Positions 8,804-16,537 of a DNA stretch of 64,000 nucleotides are shown in pieces. Origin of the DNA: Pseudomonas protegens (GTDB lineage: Bacteria > Pseudomonadota > Gammaproteobacteria > Pseudomonadales > Pseudomonadaceae); contig NZ_CP060201.1 in assembly GCF_013407925.2 (NCBI RefSeq), positions 1 to 64,000 of the forward strand. The letters are read 5' to 3'. Below the pieces are notes generated by a model. The model was given only the letters and a program-made list of their open reading frames with translations, was not told the origin of the DNA and made no database searches. Position numbers and translations under genes: made by a program. Position 1 is the first letter of the stretch, and the number at the start of each line of letters is the position of its first letter.

Positions 8804-9870
8804 GCTGCCGCGTTCCGCGCCTGGCGCTGCAGTTCGGCACGCAGTTGCACCAGGCTCGGGGTGACGATGGGCACGAACGCCGACTCGCGCCAGCGCCGGG
8901 CAAAGCCGCTGCCGAACTCGTTGAGGTAGGCCTTGCCGCCGCTGGCCTGCAATTCCAGCTGCACGGCGTTGGCGGTGGCTTCGGCGAGGGCGATGCGCAC
9001 TCGGAACAAGGCGCCGGGCTGGCCCAGGAAGCGCCCGTCTAACAGGCCGCTCTTGAGTTCGTCGACGGTCTGTTCCAGGTGCTGGCGTTGTTCCTGCAAG
9101 GGCTCCTGGAGGATCGAACGGGCGCCCTCGACGTGCTGCTCCACCTCGCTCAGGGCCCGGCGCGCCAGGCCTATGGCCAGGGCGCATTGCAGGCCGAGAA
9201 AGGCCGGGCGCACCGCCGGCAGGAACGTCCGGGCGTCCTCGTGCAGCAGCCAGTCGCGGGCCACCGCCACCTGGCTCAGCTCCAGGGCGGCGGTGTTGCT
9301 CGACTGCAGGCCCATCAGTTGCAGGTCGTCGGAGCGCTGCAACCCGGGCAAGGCATCGGGGATCGCCAGGATGAACGGCGCACCGCCCTCCTCGCGCTCG
9401 ATGGCCGCCGCGACCACGAAACCGCTCTTGCGCAGGTTGGTGACCCAGTGCAAGCGGCCGTTGAGGCACCAGCCGTGGTCCTGCTCCTGCGCCTTGACCT
9501 GCAGGGCCTCAATCCCCGAGAGAAACTTCATGGCATTGGACAGCCCGGTGGCCCCGGCCAGTTCGCCACTGAGCAGCGACGGCAGCAGGCGCTGGCGCAA
9601 ACCGGCATTGGGGCTGTGCAACAGGTATTCGATAAAGGCTCGCTGGCCCCAGCAGACAAAGGCCGCCGCCAGGGAATGGCTGGCCACGCTGGCCATGACT
9701 TCCAGGGCGTCGGTCAGGTCGCCGCCGCTGCCGCCCTGTGCCGGGTCGATACCGACCCGCAGCACCTGGGCGTCGGCCAGCCGGGCGAGCACCTGCTGCG
9801 GGTCGCACTGGCCCTGGTCGAGTGCCTGGGCCTGGGCATCCAGCCATTCACTCAATTGCGCATCGAGCAT
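8800..9870 (-). CDS. Acyl-CoA dehydrogenase-like flavoprotein
   Basis: 356 residues from an ATG preceded by AAGGAG. The sequence follows acyl-CoA dehydrogenase order: helical N-domain, central beta region (ELAGATGLSNAMKFL, then LNGRLHWVTNL as the flavin-contacting segment), and helical C-domain. Members of this family in sulfur-starvation operons (SfnB, DszC-like) are FMN-dependent monooxygenases or oxidoreductases. It lacks an obvious canonical catalytic Glu context, so a desulfonation or monooxygenase role is more plausible than beta-oxidation. This assignment rests on operon context. Confidence 0.75.
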   Translation of the reverse strand: MLDAQLSEWLDAQAQALDQGQCDPQQVLARLADAQVLRVGIDPAQGGSGGDLTDALEVMASVASHSLAAAFVCWGQRAFIEYLLHSPNAGLRQRLLPSLLSGELAGATGLSNAMKFLSGIEALQVKAQEQDHGWCLNGRLHWVTNLRKSGFVVAAAIEREEGGAPFILAIPDALPGLQRSDDLQLMGLQSSNTAALELSQVAVARDWLLHEDARTFLPAVRPAFLGLQCALAIGLARRALSEVEQHVEGARSILQEPLQEQRQHLEQTVDELKSGLLDGRFLGQPGALFRVRIALAEATANAVQLELQASGGKAYLNEFGSGFARRWRESAFVPIVTPSLVQLRAELQRQARNAAA

Positions 9871-9918
9871 GTCGTTTTCTCCTTGAAGGGGGCGCCGCAC
9901 AAGCATCGGCGCCCTGAC

Positions 9919-10479
9919 TCATTGACCTTGCACTGACCAGCGGTACTTGGCCAGTTCGGGGTTCAGTTCAGTGCCGGCAAAGACGTTGGCGAAGTTGCAC
10001 AGCGTCGCCAGGCTGATGCCCAGGATCACTTCCAGGGCGTTGCCTTCGCTGTACCCTGCGGCCTGGAACTGTGCATAGCCCGCATCGCTGACCTTGCCCC
10101 GAGTGGCGATCACTTCTCGGGCGAAGGCCGCCAGGGCTTGCAGCCGGGCTTCGGGCAAGGTGCTCTGCTCACGCAGCGCGCTGACCACCGGGTCGGAGAG
10201 TTTGGCCTTGTTCAGGGCCACCGCGGTATGACCTGCGACACAGAAATCGCAGCCATGGGTGGTGGCGGCCACCAACTGCACCACTTCGCGCTCCGCCAGG
10301 CTCAGCTCGGCCTTGCCGTTGAGCGCGGACACCGTGACGTAGGTTTCCAGGGCCGCCGGGGCGTTGGCCAGGATACCCAGCAGGTTAGGAATGAAGCCCG
10401 AGTTCTTCAGGGCATTTTCCAGAAACGGCCGGGCCGCTTCTGGAGCGGTGTGCAAGGTGTGTAGAGTGACGCGGGACAT
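9919..10479 (-). CDS. Carboxymuconolactone decarboxylase / AhpD-like protein
   Basis: 186 residues starting at an ATG with an AGGAGG ribosome site. It has the CxxC-x3-H signature (C77, C80, H84 in THGCDFCVAGH) of the alkylhydroperoxidase AhpD core and an upstream Glu (ELSLAERE). The family members reduce peroxides or act as disulfide carriers. First gene of the operon with the acyl-CoA-dehydrogenase-like flavoprotein and ABC transporter; its role there may be detoxifying peroxides formed by the flavoenzyme (inference). Confidence 0.82.
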   Translation of the reverse strand: MSRVTLHTLHTAPEAARPFLENALKNSGFIPNLLGILANAPAALETYVTVSALNGKAELSLAEREVVQLVAATTHGCDFCVAGHTAVALNKAKLSDPVVSALREQSTLPEARLQALAAFAREVIATRGKVSDAGYAQFQAAGYSEGNALEVILGISLATLCNFANVFAGTELNPELAKYRWSVQGQ

Positions 10480-10583
10480 GGAGTAGCCTCCTGCTGTGTG
10501 GGTGTGCGTCAAGTCTGTTGGTTATAAGAATTTCGATCCATATTCTAAAGTAGCGATTACTTGCTCCTGAGTGTTTCCCTTAG
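10480..10583. promoter_or_regulatory. divergent promoter region with AT-rich dyad
   Basis: The 104 bp between the divergent AhpD-like and AraC genes contain an AT-rich block (10520-10552) with AGAAT and ATTCT arms separated by about 12 bp. This is a plausible regulator site and -10/-35 region, but the arms are short. The AraC protein encoded immediately to the right is the most likely ligand. Confidence 0.35.
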
Positions 10584-11495
10584 ATGATTTCTTCAAGCCC
10601 ACTGGTTGATTGGTTATTAGAAGGCCTGGAACTCGATGCCAGCCTGTTTCACGTCGGACGCTACTGCGGGGGCTGGCACGCCAGCACCCAGGGCCTGGCC
10701 AGGGCCAGCTTCCACCTGATTGTCCAGGGCCATTGCTGGCTGCACATCGACGGCTTGCCGCAAGCCCTGCGCCTGGACGCCGGGGACGCGGCCTTCCTGC
10801 TGCAGGACCTGAGTTATCGGCTGTCCAGCGCCCAGCAGCCAGACCTGGCGCAACAACTGCCGCGCACGCCCATGACCCCGCTGGACCCCAGTGCCCAGGA
10901 AGGCGTGGGGCTGGTCTGCGGTTTTTTCCATTTCAAGCCAGGGTTGTCCTCGCTGATCATCGACAGCCTGCCGGGCTGGATCATCCTGCGCGCCGGCGAC
11001 CCTTCACTGAGTGCTGCCCGGGCGCTGTTCCAGCTGATTCTCGATGAGTGCCAGCGAACGCCGCAGCCCTCCTCGGCACTGCTCGAACGCCTGAGCCATC
11101 TGCTGTTCCTGTATGTGCTGCGCCAGCAGGTGAATGCCAATCAGGGCCTTGGCGGGCTGGTGGCGCTGGCCCGTCATCCGGGGTTTGCACCGCTGCTCGA
11201 GCAACTGATCCAGCACCCCGGCCAGGCCTGGCCCCTGGAACACATGGCGGCGCTGACCGGGCTGTCGCGCTCGGCGTTCTTCAAGCGTTTCAATGAATTG
11301 GCCGGGCAGTCGCCGGGACAGGTGTTGCTGGCCTTGCGCATGCGCCACGCCTGCCAGTTGCTCAAGGCCAACCAGACCGTCGAGCAAGCGGCGACGGCCG
11401 TGGGCTATCAGTCGATCGCCGCCTTCACCCGGGCCTTCACCAAGGCGGTGGGCCTGCAGCCCGGGGCCTATCGCAAGCAGCATGAGGGGCGCTGA
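10584..11495 (+). CDS. AraC-family regulator with cupin_6-type sensor domain
   Basis: 303 residues. The N-terminal half has the cupin-like pattern (HVGRYCGGWH, HLIVQGHCWLHIDG, GDAAFLLQDLSYRL) typical of AraC-binding-like domains. The C-terminal 100 residues contain two helix-turn-helices (HMAALTGLSRSAFFKRFNEL and ATAVGYQSIAAFTRAFTKA). Divergent from the AhpD/acyl-CoA-dehydrogenase/ABC operon and probably its local regulator. There is no strong Shine-Dalgarno sequence ahead of the ATG. Confidence 0.87.
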   Translation: MISSSPLVDWLLEGLELDASLFHVGRYCGGWHASTQGLARASFHLIVQGHCWLHIDGLPQALRLDAGDAAFLLQDLSYRLSSAQQPDLAQQLPRTPMTPLDPSAQEGVGLVCGFFHFKPGLSSLIIDSLPGWIILRAGDPSLSAARALFQLILDECQRTPQPSSALLERLSHLLFLYVLRQQVNANQGLGGLVALARHPGFAPLLEQLIQHPGQAWPLEHMAALTGLSRSAFFKRFNELAGQSPGQVLLALRMRHACQLLKANQTVEQAATAVGYQSIAAFTRAFTKAVGLQPGAYRKQHEGR

Positions 11496-11513
11496 AGCGC
11501 GCCCGGGGTGATT

Positions 11514-12185
11514 TCAGCGGCGATGGGCCAACCCGCGCACCAGGCGATCGCCAGCGCTCTGCACCCCCTGCACCAGCAGCACCAGGATCAGCACCGTGGC
11601 GACCATGATCTGGTTGTTGAAACGCTGATAGCCGTAGCGGATCGCCAGGTCCCCCAGGCCTCCGCCGCCGATCACCCCGGCCATGGAAGAGAGGCCGATC
11701 AGCATCACCAGGGGCAGGGTCAATCCCGCCAGCAGCGCCGGCAAGGCTTCCGGCAGCAGGGCCTTGAAGATCACGTGCCCGATATGCCCGCCCATGGCCA
11801 GGATCGCTTCGATCCGGCCCTTGTCCACTTCATCCAGGGCGTTCTCGACGATCCGCGCAAAGAACGGAAAGGCGCCGATGGTGATCGGCACCACCGCCGC
11901 GGTGCTGCCCAAGGTGGTGCCCACCACCAGCCGGGTCAGCGGAATCAGGGCAATCAGCAGCACCACGAAAGGCAGGGAGCGTCCCAGATTGACCAGGGCG
12001 CCCAGCAGGCGATTGAGCCGGGGCATGGGCAGCAGCCCAGCGGGGCGGCTGACGAACAGCAACACCCCCAGGGGCAGGCCGATCACCAGGGTGAACAGCG
12101 AGGCCAGGAACACCATGTACAGGGTTTCGCCGGTGGCGGTCAGCAGCAGTTGCGCCAGTTCCGGCCAATCGATGCTGCGGTTCAC
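11514..12185 (-). CDS. MetI-like ABC transporter permease
   Basis: 223 residues, five to six hydrophobic segments, with the conserved loop [22 protein letters not shown] and the [16 protein letters not shown] block diagnostic of MetI. Start overlaps the ATPase stop (ATGA). It forms a MetNI-type importer with the two genes upstream. Since Pseudomonas genomes usually have several such systems, the cargo need not be methionine; the adjoining oxygenase suggests a sulfur-containing compound. Confidence 0.9.
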   Translation of the reverse strand: MNRSIDWPELAQLLLTATGETLYMVFLASLFTLVIGLPLGVLLFVSRPAGLLPMPRLNRLLGALVNLGRSLPFVVLLIALIPLTRLVVGTTLGSTAAVVPITIGAFPFFARIVENALDEVDKGRIEAILAMGGHIGHVIFKALLPEALPALLAGLTLPLVMLIGLSSMAGVIGGGGLGDLAIRYGYQRFNNQIMVATVLILVLLVQGVQSAGDRLVRGLAHRR

Positions 12186-13159
12186 AGGCGTTCACTCCGA
12201 ATGCCACGCCGAGTCAGGGCGCTCAGCAGTTGCTGGAATTTGCCGGCGTCGGCGCCGACGGCAGCGATGCGCAGGCGCCCTACCCGCTGGCCGCCCACGG
12301 TTTCGACACCAGCAGCCAGCACCTTGAGGGGCAGCCCCTGCTGCCGACTCAGTTGCTGCAACAGCGGCGCGGCGCGCTGGTTATCGAAAAAGGTCAGTTC
12401 GGCCTCGGGCTGGCTGCCGTTGAACGGCAGGTTGTAGTCCGGCAGCAAGGCGCGGCCCAGGGCCGATTGCGGGTCCGCCAGCAACTGGCCGACCGGGCCG
12501 CTCTCCAGCAAGCGGCCCTGGGCCAGGGAAGCGGCGTGGCTGCAAATGGCTTTGACCACCGCCAGTTCGTGGGTGATCAGCACGATGGTCAGCCCCAGCT
12601 CGCGGTTGATCTGCGCCAGCAATTGCAGGATCGACGCCGTGGTTTCCGGGTCCAGGGCGCTGGTGGCTTCATCCGATAGCAGGTAACGCGGACTGACGGC
12701 CAGGGCCCGTGCGATGCCCACTCGCTGCTTCTGGCCACCGGACAATTGCGAAGGAAAGGCCTGCGCCTTGTCGCTCAGGCCCACCAGGTCCAGCAGTTCC
12801 AGAACCCGCGCGCGGCGCGGTTTTTTACCCAGGCCGGCAATTTCCAGAGGCACCGCGACGTTGTCCTCGACCGTGCGTGAATGCAGCAGGTTGAAGCCCT
12901 GAAAGATCATGCCGATGCCCTGGCGCTGGCGTCGCAACTCGCTCGCGGACAAGGCGCCGAGGTCCTGACCGTCGATCAGGATGCGCCCGGAGCTGGGGCG
13001 CTCCAGCAGGTTCAGGCAGCGCAACAGGGTCGACTTGCCGGCCCCGCTGCGCCCGAGAATGCCGTACACCGCGCCGTCGGGCACCGTCAGTGAAACCCGA
13101 TCCAGGGCCGGTGGCTGGCCCTCGCCATAGACTTTGCTGACCTGCTGCACCTGGATCAT
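12182..13159 (-). CDS. MetN-like ABC transporter ATP-binding protein
   Basis: 325 residues. Walker [10 protein letters not shown], signature LSGGQKQR, and the Walker B region [15 protein letters not shown] with the MetN-typical Asp-Glu-Ala. A C-terminal NIL-type domain (about 235-325) would be the allosteric methionine-binding module of MetN, responsible for trans-inhibition. Both ends overlap neighbours by four bases (ATGA with the binding protein upstream and the permease downstream), indicating tight translational coupling. Confidence 0.92.
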   Translation of the reverse strand: MIQVQQVSKVYGEGQPPALDRVSLTVPDGAVYGILGRSGAGKSTLLRCLNLLERPSSGRILIDGQDLGALSASELRRQRQGIGMIFQGFNLLHSRTVEDNVAVPLEIAGLGKKPRRARVLELLDLVGLSDKAQAFPSQLSGGQKQRVGIARALAVSPRYLLSDEATSALDPETTASILQLLAQINRELGLTIVLITHELAVVKAICSHAASLAQGRLLESGPVGQLLADPQSALGRALLPDYNLPFNGSQPEAELTFFDNQRAAPLLQQLSRQQGLPLKVLAAGVETVGGQRVGRLRIAAVGADAGKFQQLLSALTRRGIRSERL

Positions 13160-13965
13160 GGCTGGCGGTCCGCGACCGGGAGCACCGAGCCCGAGTAGGT
13201 TTCGCTGATGTATCGGGCCACTTGCGCTGAACCGAGGTCCTTGGCCAACCGGCGGATACGCGGGTCGTCCTGCAGTTTGGGGGTGGTCACCAGGATGTTG
13301 GCGTAAGGGTTGTGCTCGGCCTTCTCCAGGCCCAGGGCGTCCTTGGCCGGCACCAGTCCGGCTTCCAGGGCGTAGTTGCCGTTGATCACCGCCAGGTCCA
13401 CGTCCTCCAGGGCCCGGGGAATCTGCGGCGATTCGATTTCGAGGATTTTCAGCTGTTTCGGGTTGTCGGCGATGTCCTTGGCAGTGGCCTGGTCCCGGGC
13501 CGGGTCGCTGAAGCCGGGTTTGAGGCGGATCAGTTGGTAACTCTGCAACAGGTACAGGGCGCGGCTGAGGTTGGTGACATTGTTGGGCACCGCCACGCTG
13601 GCGCCCTGAGGCACCTGATCGAAGCCCTGGTAGCGCTTGGAGTAGATCCCCAGCGGTTCGATGTGCACGCTGGCGACCACCGCAAACGGCTGACCCAGGG
13701 CCTGCTCCTGGGACTTGAGATACGGCAGGTGCTGGAAGTAGTTGGCGTCCACGTCGCCGTGGGCCAGCAGTTCGTTGGAGTTCACGCCGTTGGGGATCTC
13801 GATGATCTTCAGTTGCAGTTGCGGGTCGAGCTTCTGCACATAAGCGAGGATCTCGGCGTGGGGCACCGGGTCGGCGGCCACCCGCAAAGGTTGCGCGGCG
13901 CTGGCCGGCAGGGCGTGCCCCAGGCTGGCCAGCAGCGCCAGGGCAAACAGGGGGGGCTTGAGCAT
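13156..13965 (-). CDS. MetQ/NlpA-like substrate-binding protein without lipobox
   Basis: 269 residues from the ATG with AAGGA eight bases upstream; another ATG nine bases earlier overlaps that ribosome site and was rejected. A Sec signal peptide ([18 protein letters not shown]) ends with an AxA-type site and no Cys, so the protein should be a free periplasmic protein, whereas most MetQ/NlpA proteins are lipoproteins. The mature part has the MetQ core: [47 protein letters not shown]. First of the three transporter genes. Confidence 0.88.
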   Translation of the reverse strand: MLKPPLFALALLASLGHALPASAAQPLRVAADPVPHAEILAYVQKLDPQLQLKIIEIPNGVNSNELLAHGDVDANYFQHLPYLKSQEQALGQPFAVVASVHIEPLGIYSKRYQGFDQVPQGASVAVPNNVTNLSRALYLLQSYQLIRLKPGFSDPARDQATAKDIADNPKQLKILEIESPQIPRALEDVDLAVINGNYALEAGLVPAKDALGLEKAEHNPYANILVTTPKLQDDPRIRRLAKDLGSAQVARYISETYSGSVLPVADRQP

Positions 13966-13995
13966 GGCAAGCATCCTTGGTTCGGCGAATGAGGG

Positions 13996-15033
13996 TCAGG
14001 CGCTCAGGGCCTTGGGTATCAGCACATCGGCGTAGAAACGCCGGGCCACGTCGGGGTGCGAGCGCAGGCGGCCCTTGAGGTAGTTCCAGCCGACGTCGCG
14101 AAACAGCGGGTTGTGCGGATCGCTGGCCGGGCCCCGGGCCTCTTGTCGCAGCGCATCGGGCAAGGGATACAGCGGCACCCGGGCGTCCAGTTGGGCCCCC
14201 AGGAAGAAAGCGATCGACAGCCGCTCGCGATCCGCCGGCGGCGACAGCACCCGGTGCACCGTGGCGCGCAGGTAGCCGTGGGTAGCCAGCTCCAGCAGCT
14301 CGCCGATGTTCACCACCAGCGTGTTATCCCGCGGTGGCGCATCGATCCAGCGGCCCTCTTCCACTTCCACTTGCAGGCCGGCCTGCTGGTCCTGCAGCAG
14401 AAAGCTGAGAAACCCGGAGTCCTTGTGGGCACCGACGCCCTGGTTGCTTTGCCCCGCAGCGCGGCCGGGATAGCGGATCAGCTTGATGTGTTCGTTGGGC
14501 CGTTCGCCGTACAAGGGATCGAAGGCGTCCTCCGGCAGGGACAGGGCCTGGGCGAAAGCACGCAGCAGGCGCAGGGACATGCGGGTCATTGCCTGCTGCC
14601 ACTCCAGCAGCAGCGGCTTGAGTTGCGGCAACTGCACCGGCCACTGGTTGGGCCCTTGCAGGCGCGTCCAGGGCGGGCTGTCGGAGGTCAGCGGCAGGGC
14701 CTGGCGTTCGGCACCCAGATCGAACTGCTCGCGCAGGTCCGGCTGGCCGCGGGTAATCTCCGAGGCCGCGCGGTTGTAGCCGCGAAAATGCGGTGAGTGG
14801 ATCATGCCCACGGCCGCCTTGTCGGCCTCGGGCAAGGCGAAGAAGGCCCGAGCCTGCTCCTGCACCCGACGCAGCAGATCGCTGTCGATGCCATGCCCGG
14901 TGAGGTAGAAGAAACCGACGTCCCGCGCGGCCTGGCGCAGGCTCTGGAGAAAGGCCTGGCGCTGCTCCGGGCGCCCCTCCAACTGGCTCAGGTCGAGCAC
15001 GGGTAACGCGGTGATATCCAGCGAGTGCGGCAT
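13996..15033 (-). CDS. 2-oxoglutarate/Fe(II)-dependent oxygenase, isopenicillin N synthase-like family
   Basis: 345 residues. N-terminal DIOX_N-type region ([11 protein letters not shown], 39-49) and C-terminal double-stranded beta-helix with the iron triad H203-x-D205 and H260, and the 2-oxoglutarate-binding R271-L-S273. GGGAG precedes the ATG. It lies 30 bp upstream of the MetQ-like gene and 42 bp downstream of the molbindin gene, inside a five-gene operon. An oxygenase next to a MetNIQ-type importer suggests oxidative release of sulfur from the imported compound, but the substrate is not deducible. Confidence 0.87.
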   Translation of the reverse strand: MPHSLDITALPVLDLSQLEGRPEQRQAFLQSLRQAARDVGFFYLTGHGIDSDLLRRVQEQARAFFALPEADKAAVGMIHSPHFRGYNRAASEITRGQPDLREQFDLGAERQALPLTSDSPPWTRLQGPNQWPVQLPQLKPLLLEWQQAMTRMSLRLLRAFAQALSLPEDAFDPLYGERPNEHIKLIRYPGRAAGQSNQGVGAHKDSGFLSFLLQDQQAGLQVEVEEGRWIDAPPRDNTLVVNIGELLELATHGYLRATVHRVLSPPADRERLSIAFFLGAQLDARVPLYPLPDALRQEARGPASDPHNPLFRDVGWNYLKGRLRSHPDVARRFYADVLIPKALSA

Positions 15034-15075
15034 GTTTCACTCCCCTGTGAATTGACGACGTCCGAGGTGCGTGGC

Positions 15076-15291
15076 TCAGAGCTTGGCGATGGACACTTCG
15101 GTGGATTTGACGAAGGCGATCACTTCGCTGCCGACCTTCAGTTCCAGGTCGCGCACCGAGCGGGTGGTGATCACCGAGGTGACGATGCCCGATGCGGTCT
15201 GCACGTCGATTTCCGACACCACCTGGCCTTCGTGGATCTCCTTGATCACGCCTTTGAACTGGTTGCGCACGTTGATGGCTTGAATGGTCAT
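15076..15291 (-). CDS. Molbindin (single TOBE/Mop domain protein)
   Basis: A 71-residue protein starting at an ATG with AGAGGA upstream. The sequence IQAINVRNQFKGVIKEIHEG, then EIDVQTASGIVTSVITTRS and the C-terminal VGSEVIAFVKSTEVSIAK is a textbook Mop/TOBE fold that oligomerises to bind molybdate or related oxyanions. It is the first gene of the oxygenase/MetQNI-like operon. Its presence suggests oxyanion (molybdate, possibly sulfate-related) homeostasis is linked to this operon, although molbindins also occur as isolated genes in pseudomonads. Confidence 0.9.
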   Translation of the reverse strand: MTIQAINVRNQFKGVIKEIHEGQVVSEIDVQTASGIVTSVITTRSVRDLELKVGSEVIAFVKSTEVSIAKL

Positions 15292-15536
15292 GCTGGCAAA
15301 TCCTCTGCGGGCACCGGACTCAGGAATTGAGCGGCTGGTGACAAACATGCACCTTCGGCCAAATCCTTCAAAGGAATAAATAATTAGTATTTTATGTCTT
15401 TTAGGAATATAGAATTCCCGTCCCTCGCCCTGGGCTTGGCGGCTCTGAGGGCCGTCCAGCGGGCCTTGACCGCCGCCCATGGCTTTGTTTCCCTGTGCCC
15501 TCCCCATCCGACTCGCTACAGATCCCAGGAGGCAGC
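15292..15536. promoter_or_regulatory. divergent promoter region with AT-rich patch and short dyad
   Basis: The interval between the molbindin operon and the aldo/keto reductase has an AT-rich stretch at 15368-15415, including a GGAAT(5 bp)ATTCC dyad at 15402-15416. This composition contrast is what one expects for a regulated promoter in this GC-rich background. No named regulator site can be assigned. Confidence 0.35.
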
Positions 15537-16358
15537 ATGCGCACGCTCGAGCTCGCGGACACTCAGGTTCCGGTCATTGGCCAGGGCACCTGGCGCATGG
15601 GTGAGGATCCTCGGCTGCGGGATCAGGAAATCGCCGCGCTGCGCAGCGGAATCGAGCTGGGCATGACCCTGATCGACACCGCGGAGATGTACGGCGAAGG
15701 CGGCGCCGAGGAGGTGGTCGGCCAGGCCATTGCCGGGCGCCGCGATCAGGTGTTCCTGGTGAGCAAGGTCTATCCGCACAATGCCGGTCGCCAAGGCCTG
15801 CCCCTGGCCTGCGAGCGCAGCCTGAGGCGCCTGGGCACCGAAGTCATCGACCTGTACCTGCTGCACTGGCGCGGACACTATCCCCTGGCGGAAACCGTCG
15901 AGGCCTTCGAGCGCCTGCGGGAGGCCGGCAAGATTCGCCGCTGGGGGGTGTCCAACTTCGATCTGGCGGACCTCGATGAACTCGACGCGCCAGCCTGCGC
16001 CACCAATCAGGTGCTGTACAACCTGGAATCCCGGGGCATCGAGTTCGACCTGCTGCCCGCCTGCCAGCAGCGCCGGATGCCGATCATGGCCTATTGCCCG
16101 ATCGGCCAGGCTGGCGCCCTGCTGGCCGAACCGCAGTTGCAGCGCATCGCCCGGGAACACGGGGTGACCCCGGCGCAGGTGGCCCTGGCCTGGCTGTTGC
16201 GTCAGGACGGAGTGCTGGCGATTCCCAAGGCGGTACGCCCGGAACACGTGCGCCTCAATGCCCAGGCCGGCGAACTGCAACTGCGGCCCCAGGACCTGCA
16301 GGCACTGGATCAGGTGTTCACCCCGCCGCGGCGCAAGCAGCGCCTGGAGATGGTTTAA
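15537..16358 (+). CDS. Aldo/keto reductase
   Basis: 273 residues from an ATG with GGAGG upstream; 42 bases of open frame before it are rejected. The AKR catalytic tetrad is intact: D47, Y52 (DTAEMYGEG), K77 (LVSKVYP) and H110 (LLHWRG). The NADPH-contacting C-terminal AIPKAV segment is also present. Monomeric TIM-barrel carbonyl reductase, probably general aldehyde or ketone reduction. Divergent from the molbindin/oxygenase operon. Confidence 0.9.
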   Translation: MRTLELADTQVPVIGQGTWRMGEDPRLRDQEIAALRSGIELGMTLIDTAEMYGEGGAEEVVGQAIAGRRDQVFLVSKVYPHNAGRQGLPLACERSLRRLGTEVIDLYLLHWRGHYPLAETVEAFERLREAGKIRRWGVSNFDLADLDELDAPACATNQVLYNLESRGIEFDLLPACQQRRMPIMAYCPIGQAGALLAEPQLQRIAREHGVTPAQVALAWLLRQDGVLAIPKAVRPEHVRLNAQAGELQLRPQDLQALDQVFTPPRRKQRLEMV

Positions 16359-16537
16359 ACGTTATAGCGGAATAAGAAGTTTTCGATTCCAGGAGAAGTT
16401 ACAAGGAATTAATTGTAAGAAAGTAACAGCAAGCAAAGTTGCTCTTTCAGACAATTAACTAAGTGCTTGAGGGAATATCAACACTTTAAAAATCCTTTAC
16501 GTCTGGTTATTTAAGAATTGTCTGATCCCTGCTTGGC
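16359..16537 (+). promoter_or_regulatory. AT-rich promoter region of the Roc-like locus with a 10-bp inverted repeat
   Basis: This 179-bp gap is markedly AT-rich. It holds a perfect 10-bp inverted repeat TCAGACAATT (16447-16456) and AATTGTCTGA (16516-16525), with 59 bp between the arms; the right arm ends 12 bp before the kinase start codon. Such spaced dyads suit a looping or dimer-binding regulator. No canonical terminator for the aldo/keto reductase gene was found. Confidence 0.45.

Noticed and set aside
8804..9469. N-terminal extension of the SsuB-like ATPase
   Set aside because: It overlaps the flavoprotein gene out of frame and has shadow composition; the ATGA-coupled start is convincing.
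16409..16424. Possible GacA-type box (TGTAAG...) upstream of the first kinase
   Set aside because: TGTAAG is present but the matching CTTACA half is missing; the sequence TGTAAGAAAGTAACA does not fit the dyad.
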